Source of the DNA: Chitinophagaceae bacterium | GTDB taxonomy: Bacteria; Bacteroidota; Bacteroidia; Chitinophagales; Chitinophagaceae | NCBI GenBank assembly: GCA_016720565.1 | Contig: JADKKJ010000011.1 | Coordinates: 930,001-994,000, forward strand | Reading direction: 5' to 3' | Length of the DNA: 64,000 nucleotides | Part shown: positions 61,635 through 64,000 of the stretch, piece after piece | Layout of the letters: each line of letters begins with the position of its first letter | Position numbering within the stretch: the first letter of the stretch is position 1 | The notes under the pieces: generated by a model | Told to the model about the DNA's origin: nothing | The model's input: only the letters and a program-made list of their open reading frames with translations | The model's database searches: none | Position numbers and translations under genes: made by a program

Positions 61635-62204
61635 TCAATGATCTTTTTTGTCTTTGTAGGTTTTTTCGGCTTCTTTGGCTTTTTCAAAATCGAGGATCAC
61701 CCCGTTTATGCAATACCGTAGGCCGGTAGGAGGCGGACCATCATCGAATACATGCCCCAGATGTGCTTTACAACGTCCGCACTGCACCTCGGTACGCTCC
61801 ATACCCAGGGTATTATCCGGTGTGTAAATGATACTGCCTTTGCTGATCGGCTGGTAAAAACTGGGCCATCCGCAACCACTTTCAAATTTGGTATCACTGT
61901 TAAACAGGGGGTTTCCGCAGGCAGCGCAATAATAGGTGCCTATTTCTTTAAAGTTCTCAAACTTGCTGGTCCAGGGCCTTTCTGTGCCTTTCTGCCTGGC
62001 TATCTGGTATACATCAGAAGGAAGGATCTTTCTCCACTCTTCGTTTGTAAGAGCCACTTTATTACTATCGGAACGGGAGTAAACGCTGTTTTTTTTGGGG
62101 TCCATATTGGTTTTTTTATCTGTAGGGGAATTCTGGGAATAACTGCATTGCTGCAGGCTGAAGGCCAGGGCCAGAAAGAGTAGTGTTTTGAGCGATCGGG
62201 GCAT
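61635..62204 (-). CDS. msrB: Peptide-methionine (R)-S-oxide reductase MsrB, exported
   Basis: 189 residues. A lipoprotein-like signal (LLFLALAFSLQQC, Cys at 20) precedes the MsrB domain (about 50-175): GTYYCAACGNPLF and CGRCKAHLGH hold the two CxxC zinc pairs, CGWPSFYQP is the substrate face, and RYCINGVIL carries the catalytic Cys. It repairs oxidised methionine in envelope proteins. The recycling Cys (about CGWPSF) is present. Followed by a terminator, so monocistronic. Confidence 0.93.
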   Translation of the reverse strand: MPRSLKTLLFLALAFSLQQCSYSQNSPTDKKTNMDPKKNSVYSRSDSNKVALTNEEWRKILPSDVYQIARQKGTERPWTSKFENFKEIGTYYCAACGNPLFNSDTKFESGCGWPSFYQPISKGSIIYTPDNTLGMERTEVQCGRCKAHLGHVFDDGPPPTGLRYCINGVILDFEKAKEAEKTYKDKKDH

Positions 62205-62216
62205 AATAGGTATTTA

Positions 62217-62224
62217 CAAAATTA
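62217..62224 (-). promoter_or_regulatory. Promoter box for msrB
   Basis: TAATTTTG on the minus strand, 12 nt before the msrB start. Confidence 0.35.
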
Positions 62225-62334
62225 ACGAGGGTTTGTTCATTTCGGTTTGCCGGGTGGTTTTGTTTAACATTTTGGCTGTTCAGGATCAGTATCCATCGGG
62301 CCAAAATCAGGCCTGAAATACAGGATTCCTATAT

Positions 62335-62342
62335 TATATTTG
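62335..62342 (+). promoter_or_regulatory. Promoter box for adk
   Basis: TATATTTG, 24 nt before the adk ATG at 62367. No clear -33 TTTG. Confidence 0.5.
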
Positions 62343-62366
62343 TCCGTACCCACAAGACTAGCGCTT

Positions 62367-62942
62367 ATGTTTAATTTGATCTTATTTGGCCCTCCGGGCA
62401 GCGGTAAAGGCACCCAATCGGAAAGATTGGTGGAGCGGTATGGCCTGGTGCACTTATCTACCGGCAATTTGCTTCGAAAGGAGATCGCCGATAAAACGGC
62501 ATTAGGACTGGAAGCAAAACGCTTCATTGATAATGGCCAACTGGTACCTGATGCGGTAGTGATCGGTATGGTAGACACTTATTTCGATGCGCACAGGGAG
62601 GCCAAAGGGTTTCTTTTCGACGGATTTCCGCGTACTGTTGCGCAGGCCCAGGCGCTGGATGACCTGATGAGCCGCAAGAATACCTCCATTTCGCTGGTGC
62701 TCGCTTTAGATGTATCCGAAGATGAGCTGATAAAAAGATTGTTGAACAGGGGCAAGACCTCCGGACGCAGCGATGATAACGATGAAGAAGTGATCCGCAA
62801 AAGGTTCAGTGTATACTTAAATGAGACCAGGCCGGTAGCCCTCCATTATAATGCCCTCCATAAATTCCAGGAAGTGAAAGGAGAGGGCAGTGTAGATGAA
62901 ATATTTTCCGGACTTTGTGAAGCCATTGATAAGCTTCATTAA
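62367..62942 (+). CDS. adk: Adenylate kinase
   Basis: 191 residues from ATG 62367; a TTG at 62340 would add nine residues overlapping the promoter. P-loop GPPGSGKGTQ (8-17), LSTGNLLR (AMP site), GFLFDGFPRT and a short LID (GKTSGRSDDND), so it is the short form without zinc fingers. It interconverts ATP, ADP and AMP. The next gene follows 6 nt after its stop, so the two form an operon. Confidence 0.95.
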   Translation: MFNLILFGPPGSGKGTQSERLVERYGLVHLSTGNLLRKEIADKTALGLEAKRFIDNGQLVPDAVVIGMVDTYFDAHREAKGFLFDGFPRTVAQAQALDDLMSRKNTSISLVLALDVSEDELIKRLLNRGKTSGRSDDNDEEVIRKRFSVYLNETRPVALHYNALHKFQEVKGEGSVDEIFSGLCEAIDKLH

Positions 62943-62948
62943 AATACT

Positions 62949-63419
62949 ATGACCATAGAGAAAGAGAATTTTCTCCGCACTCAGTTGGTTTCCCATCTTA
63001 AAAGATTGGATCCACTCAGTCCGCCCCACTGGGGAAAAATGGATGTGCAGCAAATGATCGAGCATTTTGCCGGCGATGCCCTGCGTACTGCCAGTGGTCG
63101 TTTGAAAATGGAGACCATACTTACCCCTCCTGAAAGATTGCCTAAGATGCGGGAATTCATGATGAGCAATAAGCCGTTCAAAGAAAATACGGCCAATCCG
63201 TTAATGCCACTGGATCCGCCGCCGCATCGTTTTAATACCTTGCAGGCAGCTATTGGCGCCCTCCAAATGGAACTGATCTATTTTTTCCAGGCATTTGAAA
63301 ATAAACCGGGACATATTACCCGTAATCCCTTCTTTGGTGACCTTGATTTTGAACAGAATGTTCAGTTATTGTACAAGCATGCCCTGCATCATCTCCGCCA
63401 GTTTGGAGTGGAAGTATAA
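62949..63419 (+). CDS. DUF1569/DinB-like four-helix protein
   Basis: 156 residues. It has the start HLKRLDPLSPPHWGKMDVQQMIEHFAGD (MxxxxMIxH metal-His pattern), then NKPFKENTANPLMP, and a last helix ALHHLRQFG. This is the DinB-like fold of DUF1569 proteins; three His could bind a metal. The activity is unknown. It lies 6 nt after adk. Confidence 0.75.
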   Translation: MTIEKENFLRTQLVSHLKRLDPLSPPHWGKMDVQQMIEHFAGDALRTASGRLKMETILTPPERLPKMREFMMSNKPFKENTANPLMPLDPPPHRFNTLQAAIGALQMELIYFFQAFENKPGHITRNPFFGDLDFEQNVQLLYKHALHHLRQFGVEV

Positions 63420-63423
63420 AAAA

Positions 63424-63446
63424 AATTCCCCGATGAACGGGGAATT
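63424..63446. terminator. Bidirectional intrinsic terminator
   Basis: AATTCCCC, loop GATGAAC, GGGGAATT, with an A-run on the left serving as T-run for the minus strand. It separates two convergent genes. Confidence 0.65.
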
Positions 63447-63468
63447 CAATGAATTGTTGAGGGAACAA

Positions 63469-63924
63469 TTATTTTCTTAAAAGCGAATCCGCTTTTCCCA
63501 CACTTTCAAGGATCAGCGATTTTACTTTACCTACTTTATCTTTTTCCTCAGACAAATACTGTATTCTTTTCTGCAGGTCGGTGGCGGCTGAATCCATATT
63601 GAATTCTTCCATCCATTTATCCATTTGGGCCAACGCGGTTGCGAGTTGCTGTCCGGCAGCCTGCAGTTTTTCCTGGTAAGGGGCTGATGCCTCCCTGGCT
63701 TTTGCCGGGAGTTTAGAAATAGAATCCAACAGGAAATCTATCTGCTTTTTATAGCCCTGCATTTTACCGTATTTGGACATTCCTGCATCATGACCATCCA
63801 TCACCTGCTCCATTAATGAGTCGGCCATGGTTTTTTGATCGGTTGCAGCTGCCTTACCTTCTTCTTTTTTGGAATTACAGGCAAACAAGAGGCAAACAGC
63901 AGCGAATAAGATTAATTTTTTCAT
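63469..63924 (-). CDS. Coiled-coil lipoprotein
   Basis: 151 residues. A lipoprotein signal (LFAAVCLLFACNS, Cys at 16), then a charged region and long helices (KKQIDFLLDSISKLPAK, PYQEKLQAAGQQLATAL, DLQKRIQYLSEEKDKVGK). Such lipoproteins are common in Bacteroidota, with no assigned function. Possibly in an operon with the partial gene upstream, which ends 15 nt before it. Confidence 0.7.
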   Translation of the reverse strand: MKKLILFAAVCLLFACNSKKEEGKAAATDQKTMADSLMEQVMDGHDAGMSKYGKMQGYKKQIDFLLDSISKLPAKAREASAPYQEKLQAAGQQLATALAQMDKWMEEFNMDSAATDLQKRIQYLSEEKDKVGKVKSLILESVGKADSLLRK

Positions 63925-63938
63925 TTTATGTTTTTAGA

Positions 63939-64000
63939 TCAATGATGGTCTTCTTTTTCGCATTTTTCCACTATACCATGGAAAACATCATGCAGTTTCG
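63939..64000 (-). CDS. C-terminal fragment of a gene cut by the window end
   Basis: The minus-strand frame reads KLHDVFHGIVEKCEKEDHH and stops with TGA at 63939-63941. It is rich in His, with HDVFHGIVEKC probably a helix. The stop lies 14 nt before the next lipoprotein gene. The family cannot be named from about 19 residues, though a His-rich end recalls metal-binding lipoproteins. Confidence 0.5.
   Translation of the reverse strand, partial: KLHDVFHGIVEKCEKEDHH

Overview
The window reads as a chromosomal contig of a Bacteroidota bacterium, most likely of the Chitinophagaceae type. The signs are: repeated TAnnTTTG promoter boxes, often within 10-60 nt of a start codon; a giant secreted protein ending in a type IX secretion (T9SS) sorting domain; HYR repeats; a rimP-nusA-infB operon; a Thermus-type isocitrate dehydrogenase; and many lipoproteins and families largely confined to this phylum. 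Assignment to family level is inference.

Layout. 1-8.1 kb is an AT-richer accessory segment. It holds a metal-efflux operon (outer-membrane TolC-like protein, CusB/CzcB-like adaptor lipoprotein, Zn/Cd-type P1B ATPase). Next come 1.8 kb of structured, mostly non-coding DNA with one 49-codon ORF, a DUF6876-type gene typical of Bacteroidota plasmids and conjugative transposons, and two small conserved hypothetical genes. The segment stops at the 3' end of a tRNA-Asn gene on the minus strand, as expected for an integrative element inserted at that tRNA; no integrase is visible. 8.2-16.5 kb holds two paralogous membrane-anchored proteins flanking a six-hairpin glycosidase-like protein, an AlkD-like repair protein, a trpF-like pseudogene with a large internal deletion, two small genes, and isocitrate dehydrogenase divergent from a LysR regulator. 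16.5-22.1 kb holds two tandem DUF418 membrane proteins, a ChbG/HpnK-like deacetylase and an M1 aminopeptidase. 22.43-22.66 kb is a homopolymer-block stretch ending in 31 G, almost certainly a sequencing or assembly artefact, which destroys the 3' part of a small membrane-protein gene.

22.7-32.2 kb is the most unusual region. It combines three different 2-oxoglutarate/Fe(II) hydroxylase families (PhyH, PKHD/YbiX, Asp/Asn beta-hydroxylase) and an uncharacterised HEAGH protein. A tightly overlapping operon encodes a degenerate metallophosphatase with a Tat-like signal, the Asp/Asn hydroxylase, a DUF2061-APS kinase fusion, a small HxGH nucleotidyltransferase and a sulfotransferase. Divergent from it, across 146 bp, are two phage-tail-collar (microcystin-dependent-protein-like) proteins, a type-1 periplasmic-binding-fold protein without a signal peptide, and a formyltransferase. 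I read this as a candidate hydroxylation/sulfation/formylation system, possibly acting on the collar proteins or on a surface glycan. It is followed by a 1815-residue T9SS-exported protein with a nearly perfect internal 661-bp duplication.

37.7-64 kb is mostly housekeeping: Rieske ferredoxin-like protein, HflX, an outer-membrane barrel, a CAT-anticodon tRNA (probably Ile2), a LigD-like protein lacking the ligase domain, the rimP-nusA-infB operon behind a terminator-like leader hairpin, a SurA-like PPIase, a PurF-family amidotransferase, a SixA-like phosphatase, a RidA-like lipoprotein gene broken by one in-frame stop, a glycosyltransferase, small lipoproteins, an aminotransferase, a BNR/sortilin-like protein, an M16 protease, MsrB, adenylate kinase and a DUF1569/DinB-like protein.
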